DNA of 64,000 bases, taken from assembly GCA_038207585.1 (NCBI GenBank), contig JBBQZP010000003.1, positions 108,249 through 172,248 of the forward strand, given 5' to 3'. Position 1 is the stretch's first letter. Every line of letters begins with the position of its first letter. A program made the position numbers and the translations under genes. Below, piece after piece: positions 33,525 through 42,052 of the stretch. This DNA is from JBBQZP01 sp038207585. Lineage in GTDB: Bacteria > Pseudomonadota > Alphaproteobacteria > Rhodobacterales > Rhodobacteraceae. Below the pieces are notes generated by a model that was not told the DNA's origin, ran no database searches, and worked only from the letters and a program-made list of their open reading frames with translations.

Positions 33525-34888
33525 GCCGACCTCTCACCAAAGGGTTTGACCCAGCGTAGCAGGATCATCCCCACTATAAACAACGTGATCAGCGGAACGG
33601 CAATGCCCAGACGCGGATTTGCGAACAGTGTCGAGGCTACGGCGACGCAGAACGGGGCCACAAAGGACGTGGCCTTGCCCGACAGCGCGTAAAGGCCAAA
33701 CGCCTCGGCCGCCCGCTCACGCGTTGTGTGAAACACCATCATTGTGCGGCTTGATGATTGCAACGTGCCCCCGGCAGCCCCGATCAGGATGCCGCAGCCG
33801 TAGAAAATGTAATCGGGCATGGATGAATCGACGGCAAAAGGAATGCCGTAGAATTGATCACGGGTCATCCCGGCAATGACAAGACAGACCCCGATCAGCA
33901 CCCACATCGACAGCACGATCACGGGTTTTGGGCCACGCCGCGAATCCATCTTGCCGCCCAGCCAACTGAACAAGGCCGCCGAAAACGCCCCCGCGATGCC
34001 GAAAATGCCGATCCGGGTGATCGACCAGTCGAGCACACTGCTGGCGTAAACCCCGCCGAACCCGTAAAGCGCGTTCAGCGCATCGCGGTAAAACATCGAC
34101 GACAACAGATGCGCGCCAAGGCTTTGGCGATCCTTCAAAGACAGGATCAGCCGCCACAGATCGCGCATCGCCCCGCCCATGTTGACCCGCCGCGCCAGCC
34201 CCTTCGGTTCCCGCACCCACAGGAAAAACGGTATCATGAATACCATGTACCAGATCGCCGAAAGCGGCCCGACGGCCCGCGTGCCCTCGCGAAGGGTCGC
34301 ATTCAGGCCAAACAGCGGGTCCAGCCCGATCAGGGTTTTGCCGGTGGTGGCGTTTTCCGCAAACAACAAAAGCATCACGATCAGCGACAGGATGCCGCCC
34401 ACATAGCCAAACGCAAACCCCGAGCCCGAAATCCGACCCATATCGTCATCCTGCGTCAGATCGGGCATCAGCGAGTTGGTAAAGATGGTCGCAAACTCCA
34501 TCCCGATCAGACCGATCCCGAACCACATGACCGCGCGGAAAAGATCAGGCTCGCCCGGCGCCAGATACCACAGCATCCACGACCCCAGCACATACATTAC
34601 TGAAAACGCCCAGATCCAGACCATCCGTTTGCCCGACCCATCGGCAATCGCCCCCAAAATCGGGGCCAATATCGCGATGAACACGCCCGACAACGAAAGC
34701 CCATACCCCCAATAGGCCTGAGCCGCAGCGTCAGCGGCGTCTTTCGCCAACCCCTGCGCCGCGAAATGTGCCGTAGCGAGTTGTGCGAAATAGGGGCCGA
34801 AGATGAACGTCAGAAGCAGGGTATTGTAGGGCTGGCTGGCAAAATCAAAGAAGTACCAGCCCCAGATGCGTTTTCTTACGGGTGTCAT
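33521..34888 (-). CDS. UMF1-family (Atg22-like) MFS transporter
   Basis: A 455-residue inner-membrane protein with about 12 hydrophobic segments. The start WGWYFFDFASQPYNTLLLTFIFGPYF (seen as IWGWYFFDFASQPYN) is diagnostic for the UMF1 branch of MFS carriers. Other landmarks are GAIADGSGKRMVWI and FYGCGILIGAAGG. Substrate unknown; the yeast homologue exports amino acids from the vacuole. Coupled to mepA by a 4-nt overlap. Confidence 0.88.
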   Translation of the reverse strand: MTPVRKRIWGWYFFDFASQPYNTLLLTFIFGPYFAQLATAHFAAQGLAKDAADAAAQAYWGYGLSLSGVFIAILAPILGAIADGSGKRMVWIWAFSVMYVLGSWMLWYLAPGEPDLFRAVMWFGIGLIGMEFATIFTNSLMPDLTQDDDMGRISGSGFAFGYVGGILSLIVMLLLFAENATTGKTLIGLDPLFGLNATLREGTRAVGPLSAIWYMVFMIPFFLWVREPKGLARRVNMGGAMRDLWRLILSLKDRQSLGAHLLSSMFYRDALNALYGFGGVYASSVLDWSITRIGIFGIAGAFSAALFSWLGGKMDSRRGPKPVIVLSMWVLIGVCLVIAGMTRDQFYGIPFAVDSSMPDYIFYGCGILIGAAGGTLQSSSRTMMVFHTTRERAAEAFGLYALSGKATSFVAPFCVAVASTLFANPRLGIAVPLITLFIVGMILLRWVKPFGERSA

Positions 34889-34942
34889 GCACGGCCCCTT
34901 TGCTCTGGCGCGATCAAGCCCGAAAACACTGCGCCACGCAAG

Positions 34943-35473
34943 TTATCGCTGCGGCGGCCAAGGGCGCGTGGCATCGGCGGTGATCCATGCCTGCACCCAA
35001 CCCGGCAAATCGGGGCTTTGCATGCCCGCCCCCAGCGCATCCACCAGATTTTGCGGCGCCACGATCCCGCCTTTCGACACCACGGCAGACCGCAATAGCA
35101 TATGGTTGCAGCACTCGGCCCCTTTCCACAGGCTTTGCTCCATATAGATGAACCGCGCATCCCAGCCGATACAGTGCGACCTCATTTCAAGCCGGTCAAA
35201 GACCGTGATCCGGCGACGATAGCGGGTTGACGCCCCCGCCACCGTCAGCCCCCAGCCCTTTGAGCGGAGCGCCCGATCAAGCCCGACCCGCCGCGCCATT
35301 GGCATCCGCCCCAGATCATACAGGGTCAGCGTGCGACCGTTGTTCAGTTCATTCCACGGGTCCAGATCCCAGGGCAGGCACATGTGCGCGCTGACATGCG
35401 TCTCAAGTAGCCCCAGCTTGGGTGCATTGCGGAATTTCAGCATTTCCTTGGCCAGACGCAGGAACGGATACAT
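34943..35473 (-). CDS. Hotdog-fold acyl-CoA thioesterase-like protein
   Basis: ATG at 35473 follows GGGAGAA, giving 176 residues. The region CLPWDLDPWNELNNGRTLTLYDLGR matches the hotdog motif of 4HBT_2/THEM6-like thioesterases, where the Asp/Asn-Asn segment forms the active site. VFDRLEMRSHCIGWDARFIYMEQ continues the fold. It lies 54 nt upstream of the UMF1 gene on the same strand and is divergent from the YggT gene. Acyl substrate not known. Confidence 0.82.
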   Translation of the reverse strand: MYPFLRLAKEMLKFRNAPKLGLLETHVSAHMCLPWDLDPWNELNNGRTLTLYDLGRMPMARRVGLDRALRSKGWGLTVAGASTRYRRRITVFDRLEMRSHCIGWDARFIYMEQSLWKGAECCNHMLLRSAVVSKGGIVAPQNLVDALGAGMQSPDLPGWVQAWITADATRPWPPQR

Positions 35474-35599
35474 CGGATTCTCCCTATCGCTTTCGGTCAC
35501 CCGACGGGGCGAAAAGGTCAAGCGAAACCCTGCGGAAACGGTTGCCCTTGGCCCCTGCAACCGCTACCTAAACCACAACCAATTGTGGAGAGTGGCACG

Positions 35600-35884
35600 A
35601 TGGACTCTATACTGGGCGCGGTGCGCTTGTTTCTGGATGTGGTCTGGCTGGTCATCATCGCGCATATCATCATGTCGTGGCTGGTGAATTTTCAGGTCCT
35701 GAACCTGCGCCAGCCGCTGATCGCGCGTGTCTGGTACGCGCTGACCCGCATGCTGGAGCCGATCTATGGCCCGGTGCGCCGCGTTCTGCCCCCCATGCAG
35801 GGGCTTGATCTTGCCCCCCTTGTAGTATTGATCGCGCTCATTTTCCTGCGCCGCTACCTTCCCGCAAGCCCGCTCGGGTTTTGA
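35600..35884 (+). CDS. YggT family membrane protein
   Basis: A 94-residue protein from the ATG at 35600, which has GGAG 10 nt before it. Two hydrophobic segments (LFLDVVWLVIIAHIIMSWLV and APLVVLIALIFL) flank the conserved loop ALTRMLEPIYGPVRRVLPPMQGLD, typical of a single YggT repeat. Family members have been linked to osmotic or cation stress and membrane protein organisation, but the function is poorly defined. It precedes recQ on the same strand by 66 nt. Confidence 0.88.
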   Translation: MDSILGAVRLFLDVVWLVIIAHIIMSWLVNFQVLNLRQPLIARVWYALTRMLEPIYGPVRRVLPPMQGLDLAPLVVLIALIFLRRYLPASPLGF

Positions 35885-35950
35885 TCCGGGTAAGGTTTTC
35901 TTCACGAACTTGCGACACACCGAACGCCTGACAGGACCCGCGACCCACCC

Positions 35951-37996
35951 ATGCAGCAACCGCGCGATCTTTTGGCTTCGGTCTTCGGCTTTGCGGATTA
36001 TCGCCCCGGTCAGGAAGAAATTGTCGATGCCGTGATGGCGGGCCGGAACGTGCTGGCCATCATGCCGACGGGTGGCGGGAAATCTTTGTGTTTCCAACTG
36101 CCTGCCCTGTGCCGTGAAGGGGTTACAGTGGTGATCTCGCCACTGATCGCCCTGATGCGCGATCAGGTCCGCGCGCTGCGCGAGGCGGGGGTAGAGGCGG
36201 GGGCGCTGACCTCGGGCAACACCGACGCCGAAACCGAAGAGGTGTATGCGGCACTGGATCAGGGCCGCCTGCGGCTTTTGTACATGGCCCCTGAACGGCT
36301 GGCGTCGGCTTCGACCCTGCAGATGCTGCGGCGCATCGGCACCAGCATGATCGCGGTGGATGAAGCACACTGCGTCAGCCAGTGGGGCCACGATTTCCGC
36401 CCCGATTATCTGCGCATCGGCGAATTGCGCCGGGTGCTGAACGTGCCACTGGCCGCCTTTACCGCCACTGCGGATGAAGAAACGCAGGCCGAGATTGTGA
36501 CCCGCCTGTTTGGCGGCGAGGCTCCGGCGACGTTTCTGCGCGGGTTTGACCGGCCCAATATCCATCTGGCCTTTGCGGTGAAATCCACGCCGCGCCAGCA
36601 AATCCTTGGCTTTGCCGCTGCCCGCAAGGGTCAATCGGGCATCGTCTATTGCGGCACACGGGCCAAGACCGAAACGCTGGCGCAGGCCCTGCGCGAGGCC
36701 GGACATTCCGCCTGCAGCTATCACGGCGGCATGGATGCCGAAGACCGCCGTGAGGTCGAGATCCGCTTTCAGCGCGAGGATGGGCTGATCGTCGTGGCAA
36801 CTGTCGCCTTTGGCATGGGCATCGACAAACCCGATATCCGCTGGGTCGCGCATGCCGATCTGCCCAAGTCAATTGAAGGTTACTATCAGGAAATCGGTCG
36901 CGCTGGCCGCGACAGCGCACCGGCCGAAACGCTGACCCTTTATGGCCCCGATGACATCCGCCTGCGCCGCAGCCAGATTGACGAAGGACTGGCCCCGCCC
37001 GACCGGAAGGCCGCCGATCATGGCCGCCTGAACGCGCTGCTGGGTCTGGCCGAGGCAACGGGTTGCCGCCGCCGCGTGCTGCTGGGCTATTTCGGCGAGG
37101 CGTCCGAACCCTGCGGCAACTGCGATCTGTGCGACCGCCCCGCCGATGTGTTTGATGCCACCGATGCCGTGCGCAAGGCGCTGTCGGCCATTCTGCGCAC
37201 CGGCGAATGGTTCGGCGCGGGCCATCTGATCGACATTCTGACCGGAACGTCGACGGCGAAAGTGCGCGAACGCGGGCATGATCAGCTTCCCACCTTTGCC
37301 GTCGGGCGTGACTTGTCAAAACCTGCCTGGGGGGCAGTGTTCCGGCAGATGATGGGCCGCGACCTTGTGCGCCCCGATACCGAACGACACGGCGCATTGC
37401 GCATGACCGACGCCGCCCGCCCCATTCTGCGGGGCGAGCAGAGCATCACCCTGCGCCGCGATACGATTGCCCAGGCAGAGTCACGGCCCAATGTCACCTC
37501 GCTGGTCAGTGACGAGAATGCGCCTTTGTTGTCGGCTCTGAAAGCCAAGCGGCGCGCCTTGGCCGAGGCGGCGTCGGTTCCGGCCTATGTGATTTTCCCC
37601 GACCGCACCTTGATGGAAATGGTGGAACGGCGGCCCGAAAATCTGGACCAGATGGCGCAGATTTCCGGGATCGGCGCGAAGAAGCTGGAAAGCTACGGTG
37701 CCGCCTTTCTGGCCGTGATCACCGGTGCCAATACGGTGCCCCTGCACCCGCAGCGGATGCGGTTGGCCGGGCGCGATTCGGGCGCTATCTTTGACCGGCT
37801 TGCGCAAGTGCAGATCGAATTGCAGCGCGGGGAAGGCGGCATCGGTAAACCGTTAAGCCTGACGCAATCGGCGCTGCGCAAGATTGCCGTGGCGCGGCCT
37901 TCCACCCTGTCGGATCTGGACCGCGCGGGCGATCTGGGCCCGGCAAAACTGGAACGGTTCGGAGCGGCGTTTCTGGCCGTTTTTCACGAGGATTAG
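35951..37996 (+). CDS. recQ: ATP-dependent DNA helicase RecQ
   Basis: A 3'-5' DNA helicase of 681 residues. Motif I is TGGGKSLCFQLP, motif II DEAHCVSQWGHDFRPDY, motif VI QEIGRAGRD. The zinc-binding cysteines appear in CRRRVLLGYFGE and CGNCDLCDRP, then the winged-helix domain. An HRDC domain covers about residues 525-590 (YVIFPDRTLMEMVERRP, KKLESYGAAFLAVI). The extreme C-terminus repeats part of that pattern (KLERFGAAFLAVF), making the protein longer than E. coli RecQ (609-610 residues). yaaA follows after 4 nt. Confidence 0.96.
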   Translation: MQQPRDLLASVFGFADYRPGQEEIVDAVMAGRNVLAIMPTGGGKSLCFQLPALCREGVTVVISPLIALMRDQVRALREAGVEAGALTSGNTDAETEEVYAALDQGRLRLLYMAPERLASASTLQMLRRIGTSMIAVDEAHCVSQWGHDFRPDYLRIGELRRVLNVPLAAFTATADEETQAEIVTRLFGGEAPATFLRGFDRPNIHLAFAVKSTPRQQILGFAAARKGQSGIVYCGTRAKTETLAQALREAGHSACSYHGGMDAEDRREVEIRFQREDGLIVVATVAFGMGIDKPDIRWVAHADLPKSIEGYYQEIGRAGRDSAPAETLTLYGPDDIRLRRSQIDEGLAPPDRKAADHGRLNALLGLAEATGCRRRVLLGYFGEASEPCGNCDLCDRPADVFDATDAVRKALSAILRTGEWFGAGHLIDILTGTSTAKVRERGHDQLPTFAVGRDLSKPAWGAVFRQMMGRDLVRPDTERHGALRMTDAARPILRGEQSITLRRDTIAQAESRPNVTSLVSDENAPLLSALKAKRRALAEAASVPAYVIFPDRTLMEMVERRPENLDQMAQISGIGAKKLESYGAAFLAVITGANTVPLHPQRMRLAGRDSGAIFDRLAQVQIELQRGEGGIGKPLSLTQSALRKIAVARPSTLSDLDRAGDLGPAKLERFGAAFLAVFHED

Positions 37997-38000
37997 ACCG

Positions 38001-38777
38001 ATGCTGACTGTGATTTCGCCTGCAAAGCGCCTGAACGAAACGCCTTTGACCCTGCCCGACGGCCTTGCCGCGACCGAACCCGCCTTCGCGCCGGAGGCAA
38101 AGCGCCTTGCAGGCATAGCCAGACGCCTGTCGCTCGATGACCTGCGCCGCCTGATGGATATCTCTGAACCCCTCGCCCGGTTGAACCGCGACCGCTTCAA
38201 GGGCTTTGATGCCCAACCGCAAAAACCTGCCGCTCTGATGTTTGATGGCGATACCTATGCGGGGCTTGAGGCAGCAACGCTGGACGCCGATGCGATGCGG
38301 TGGGCGCAGGGCCACTTGCGGATTTTGTCGGGGCTTTACGGGCTATTGCGCCCCTTGGATGCGATCCGGCCCTACCGGCTTGAGATGGGCAGCCGTCTGG
38401 AAACCCCGAAAGGTGCCGATCTTTATGCCTTCTGGGGCCGCAAGATTGCACAGGCGCTGAATGCCGATGCTGCGTCGGCGGGTGTCGATACCTTGATCAA
38501 CTGCGCCTCGACCGAGTATTTCGCTGCAGTCGATCTGCGCGCGCTGAAATTGCGGGTCGTCACGCCGGTGTTTCTGGAAGACCGTGCGGGCGAGGCAAAG
38601 ATTGTCAGCTTCTGGGCCAAGAAGGCGCGCGGGGCGATGGCGCGGTTCGTTGCCGAAAACCGGCTGACAAATGTAGCGGACCTGCAGGGTTTCGAACTGG
38701 GCGGCTATCGGTTTCATCCGGCACAGTCCGACGATGCGCGGATGATCTTTATCCGCCCCCAACAGATGGCCGCCTAA
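38001..38777 (+). CDS. yaaA: Peroxide stress protein YaaA (DUF328)
   Basis: A 258-residue protein from the ATG at 38001, 4 nt after the recQ stop codon. The start LTVISPAKRLNE, the central GLYGLLRPLDAIRPYRLEMG and INCASTEYF are hallmarks of the YaaA family. In E. coli YaaA is induced by peroxide and lowers free iron, protecting DNA; its fold binds DNA. Pairing with recQ suits a DNA-protection role, which is an inference. It overlaps the convergent tspO gene by 4 nt. Confidence 0.94.
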   Translation: MLTVISPAKRLNETPLTLPDGLAATEPAFAPEAKRLAGIARRLSLDDLRRLMDISEPLARLNRDRFKGFDAQPQKPAALMFDGDTYAGLEAATLDADAMRWAQGHLRILSGLYGLLRPLDAIRPYRLEMGSRLETPKGADLYAFWGRKIAQALNADAASAGVDTLINCASTEYFAAVDLRALKLRVVTPVFLEDRAGEAKIVSFWAKKARGAMARFVAENRLTNVADLQGFELGGYRFHPAQSDDARMIFIRPQQMAA

Positions 38778-39241
38778 AGGGTATCGTTCAGCACCACGAC
38801 GCCGATATTCACCGCCGCCGCCAATGTGACCCAGACGGCATAGGGCAGGAACATCAGCGCAGAGGTTCGGTCGGAGCGCCACTCGCGGCGGATGAAATCC
38901 AGAATGACGAACAGCATGCCCACAATGATCACGGCACCCGTTGTGGTCAGATGAAGGCCAAAAAACACCGGCGACCAGGCAAAATTCAAGACCATCTGCG
39001 CCACCCATAGCAGGCGTTGCCCGCCGTACAGGATTTTGCGCGCCCCGACCCAGCCGATCAGAATGTAAAGCACCGTCCAGACCGGACCGAACACCCATCC
39101 GGGCGGGGTGAACCAGGCTTTCTTCAACCCGTCATACCACTCACCCGCCGGGGTCTGCGTACCGATAAAGATGCCGATGCCCAGAACCGCCATGATCATC
39201 ACGACGTGGATAACATAGGGACGGTATTGGGTCAGGGTCAT
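38774..39241 (-). CDS. tspO: TspO/MBR family tryptophan-rich sensory protein
   Basis: A 155-residue membrane protein with five hydrophobic segments. Trp-rich conserved parts are seen as GEWYDGLKKAWFTPPGWVFGPVWTVLY (for example KKAWFTPPGWVFGPVW) and LNFAWSPVFFGLH. The homologue in Rhodobacter sphaeroides sits in the outer membrane, binds tetrapyrroles and down-regulates photosynthesis genes in response to oxygen. Whether this organism is phototrophic cannot be judged here. Confidence 0.95.
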   Translation of the reverse strand: MTLTQYRPYVIHVVMIMAVLGIGIFIGTQTPAGEWYDGLKKAWFTPPGWVFGPVWTVLYILIGWVGARKILYGGQRLLWVAQMVLNFAWSPVFFGLHLTTTGAVIIVGMLFVILDFIRREWRSDRTSALMFLPYAVWVTLAAAVNIGVVVLNDTL

Positions 39242-39311
39242 CGCTCGGCGCTCCGGTCAGGGTGCTGTTGACTATGCGATTATCCAGGGTCTGCCAATAG
39301 GGTGCCGGGGG

Positions 39312-41876
39312 TTACGCCACACCTGTTTGAACGTCAGAAAGAACCGGACCGACATCATCGGGGCAGAATTCAGCGATGGCGTCGAAAATGGCATTCTTGC
39401 GCAGGGGTTTGGTCATGTAACGATCAATGCCCGCCGCAAATATGCTGGTCTCATCACCATCCATCGCATGTGCTGTCAGTGCGACAATCGGCACATGGCT
39501 GTACCCCGCTTCAAGACTGCGAATGGCCGTTGCCGCCTCGCGCCCGTCCATTTCCGGCATCGAGATATCCATGAAGATCATATCGGGATCAAAGCTTTGA
39601 AACAGCTCGACCGCTTCACGACCGTTGTTGGCAAACACAAGCTCGATCGCCAGATCCTTGACCATCTTGCGGAACACAAGCTGGTTCGTGCGGTTGTCTT
39701 CGGCGGCCAGCACCCGCATCCTGCGGGCCTCAAGGGCATCTACAACTACAGGTTCCGGCGCGGGGGGCTCTGGTATCTTCGACAAGTTTTGCAGCTTGCG
39801 ATAAAGATCAGACCGCAGGATCGGCTTTTGCAGGATTGCCGCCAGATCGACAGCCTGATCAGACTCTCTCGCCTCGGTCGGGTTCGACGACAACAGCACA
39901 ATCGGAACCGCATTGCCCGATTTTCGGATTTCCGAGGTCAGTTGCAGGCCGTTCATATCAGGCATGACATGATCCGTGAGGATCACATCAAACACATGCC
40001 CTTGCGCCAGAACTGCCAAAGCCTCGGCCCCGGAGCGGCATAGCGTAACCGCGATCCCGCAGGTCACAAGCTGGCGTTCCAGAATTGTGCGGTTGATGAA
40101 CTGATCGTCGACAACAAGCGCGCTTTTAACAACCATCGGGTTCGACCGATCTGCCTCGGTTTCGGTTTCGGCGACAGGCAGGGTCAGGCGGAACCCAAAG
40201 CTGGAGCCTTTGCCGAATTCACTGTCAACCCAGACCGAGCCGCCCATCCGTTCGATCAGACGCCGCGTGATGGCAAGGCCAAGCCCGGTGCCCTCGAACT
40301 TGCGGTTCGCCTCGCTTTCAACCTGATTGAACTCACCAAACACATGATCCAGATTTTCCGCGGAAATGCCGATTCCGGTATCCTCAACCGTGATGTGCAG
40401 GGTCTGGCCGCCCGGATCAGCCTCGCCACCGATCACACGGACCAGAACGTGCCCCACCTCGGTGAATTTGACCGCGTTGCCGATCAGATTGGTCAGGATC
40501 TGCCGGATCCGCCCCGGATCGCCGACAAATGAGGTTGGCAAAAACATGTCGAAATCAATCAGCAGATCAATCCCGCGACTGCGCGCCTTGGGTTGCAGCA
40601 GCATCACGATTTCATGGATGATCCGTTCCAGATCAAAGGGTTCAGGGTTCAGCGTAAGGCGCTCCGCCTCAATTTTGGAATAATCCAGGATGTCATTGAT
40701 GATGACCAGCAACGCCTCGCCCGAGGACCGGATCGTATCGGCGAACAGGCGCTGTTCTTCGGTAAGCGGGCTTTCGCACAGCAGTTCTGCCATGCCGACT
40801 ACGCCGTTCATCGGCGTGCGGATCTCATGGCTCATGTTGGCCAGAAACGCCGATTTCGCCCGGTTCGCCGATTCCGCAGCGATGCGCGCGGTTTCCAGCG
40901 CGGTCTGCTGCTCCTTCCACTCGGTGATGTCGACGCGAAGACCAACGCGGCCACCGTCGGGCGTGGCCTGTTCCAGCACGCGCAGCCAGCGGCCATCACC
41001 CAGATGCTGTTCAATCGCCTCGGCGGGGTGGTTGTGAAGGTGCATGCGTTCGGAAAGCCAGTCGTCTTCGCGACCGACCGCATCGGCATATTGACCGGCC
41101 GCAAGGCCAAAGCGCAGGATGTCTTCGAATCTGGTGCCGGTCAGCATCGCCGGGGCCGACGCCGGATAGATATCGCGGTAGCGCTGGTTGCAGATCAAAA
41201 GCCGGTCTTCGCGGTCATAGATCACGAAACCATCGGGTATCGTCTCGATCGCGGCCCAGATACGCATCTGTTCGGTGATGTTCAGAACCAGACTGACCAT
41301 GCCGCCATCGCGACCCCGCCTGTCCACCAGTTTGACCCATGTGCCGTTGGAAAAGCGCACCGTCATCGGGGTGATCGGATCAGCCTCCCAGCGGGCCAGC
41401 ATCGAGGCAACCCATGCTTCGGGTGCCGTCTCTTCAAGTTCGATCATGTCGTCGCGAATACAGATGCGCAGGATTTCTTCGTAGCTGATGCCAGAAGCCA
41501 CGTCGTTCTTTTGAAAGGTCGACAGATAGGCGCGGTTGGCGGTCACCAGCTTGCCCTCGGAATCGAAAACCGCAAACCCGTCATGAATGGTATCAATGCT
41601 GTCGCGCAACCTGCGTTCGGCCATCACGGCGGCAGTATGTGCGCGGTCCAGTTCCGAGGTGAAGCGCGCATTCTGACCTTTCAGAACTTCCGCTTCGGAC
41701 AGCGCATTGCGCACGACATGCCGCTGTTCGACGATCTGATCCGACAGCGATCTTGCATGCAGTGCCAACTTTTCGTTGGCGGCAAACAATTCGCGGCTTT
41801 TCTGTTCCAGCAAGCGTTCCGCCGCAAGCCGGGCGCGCCGTTCCTTGGCCAGCCGTTCCGTGATGTCTATTCCCAT
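39312..41876 (-). CDS. Cytosolic hybrid sensor histidine kinase with two PAS and two receiver domains
   Basis: An 854-residue protein without membrane segments. In order: a coiled coil (about 1-85), PAS 1 (about 90-200), PAS 2 (about 205-320, IPDGFVIYDREDRLLICNQRY), HisKA with the phospho-His H350 (ANMSHEIRTPMNG), HATPase with N467 in the N-box and GTGLGLAITRRL, receiver 1 with D635 (ILTDHVMPD) and receiver 2 with D770 (FMDISMPEMDG). No Hpt domain is present, so phosphate would go to an external Hpt protein. No response regulator gene is adjacent. Signal sensed by the PAS domains is unknown; no heme or flavin motif is apparent. Confidence 0.92.
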   Translation of the reverse strand: MGIDITERLAKERRARLAAERLLEQKSRELFAANEKLALHARSLSDQIVEQRHVVRNALSEAEVLKGQNARFTSELDRAHTAAVMAERRLRDSIDTIHDGFAVFDSEGKLVTANRAYLSTFQKNDVASGISYEEILRICIRDDMIELEETAPEAWVASMLARWEADPITPMTVRFSNGTWVKLVDRRGRDGGMVSLVLNITEQMRIWAAIETIPDGFVIYDREDRLLICNQRYRDIYPASAPAMLTGTRFEDILRFGLAAGQYADAVGREDDWLSERMHLHNHPAEAIEQHLGDGRWLRVLEQATPDGGRVGLRVDITEWKEQQTALETARIAAESANRAKSAFLANMSHEIRTPMNGVVGMAELLCESPLTEEQRLFADTIRSSGEALLVIINDILDYSKIEAERLTLNPEPFDLERIIHEIVMLLQPKARSRGIDLLIDFDMFLPTSFVGDPGRIRQILTNLIGNAVKFTEVGHVLVRVIGGEADPGGQTLHITVEDTGIGISAENLDHVFGEFNQVESEANRKFEGTGLGLAITRRLIERMGGSVWVDSEFGKGSSFGFRLTLPVAETETEADRSNPMVVKSALVVDDQFINRTILERQLVTCGIAVTLCRSGAEALAVLAQGHVFDVILTDHVMPDMNGLQLTSEIRKSGNAVPIVLLSSNPTEARESDQAVDLAAILQKPILRSDLYRKLQNLSKIPEPPAPEPVVVDALEARRMRVLAAEDNRTNQLVFRKMVKDLAIELVFANNGREAVELFQSFDPDMIFMDISMPEMDGREAATAIRSLEAGYSHVPIVALTAHAMDGDETSIFAAGIDRYMTKPLRKNAIFDAIAEFCPDDVGPVLSDVQTGVA

Positions 41877-42052
41877 CGCGCCCCGCGACCACCTCTGACA
41901 AGGGCCGTGCGCGCCCTATTTGAAGCCAACTTCCGACATGCGCGTGAAACTTCGGTTAACGCTGATTGTGAAGCACAGGCAATGGTCGAATCCTTGCCAA
42001 CGCGGGGTGCGGTGTGCGACCCTGAGCAGAATGAATTTTCGGGGGTTTTTCA

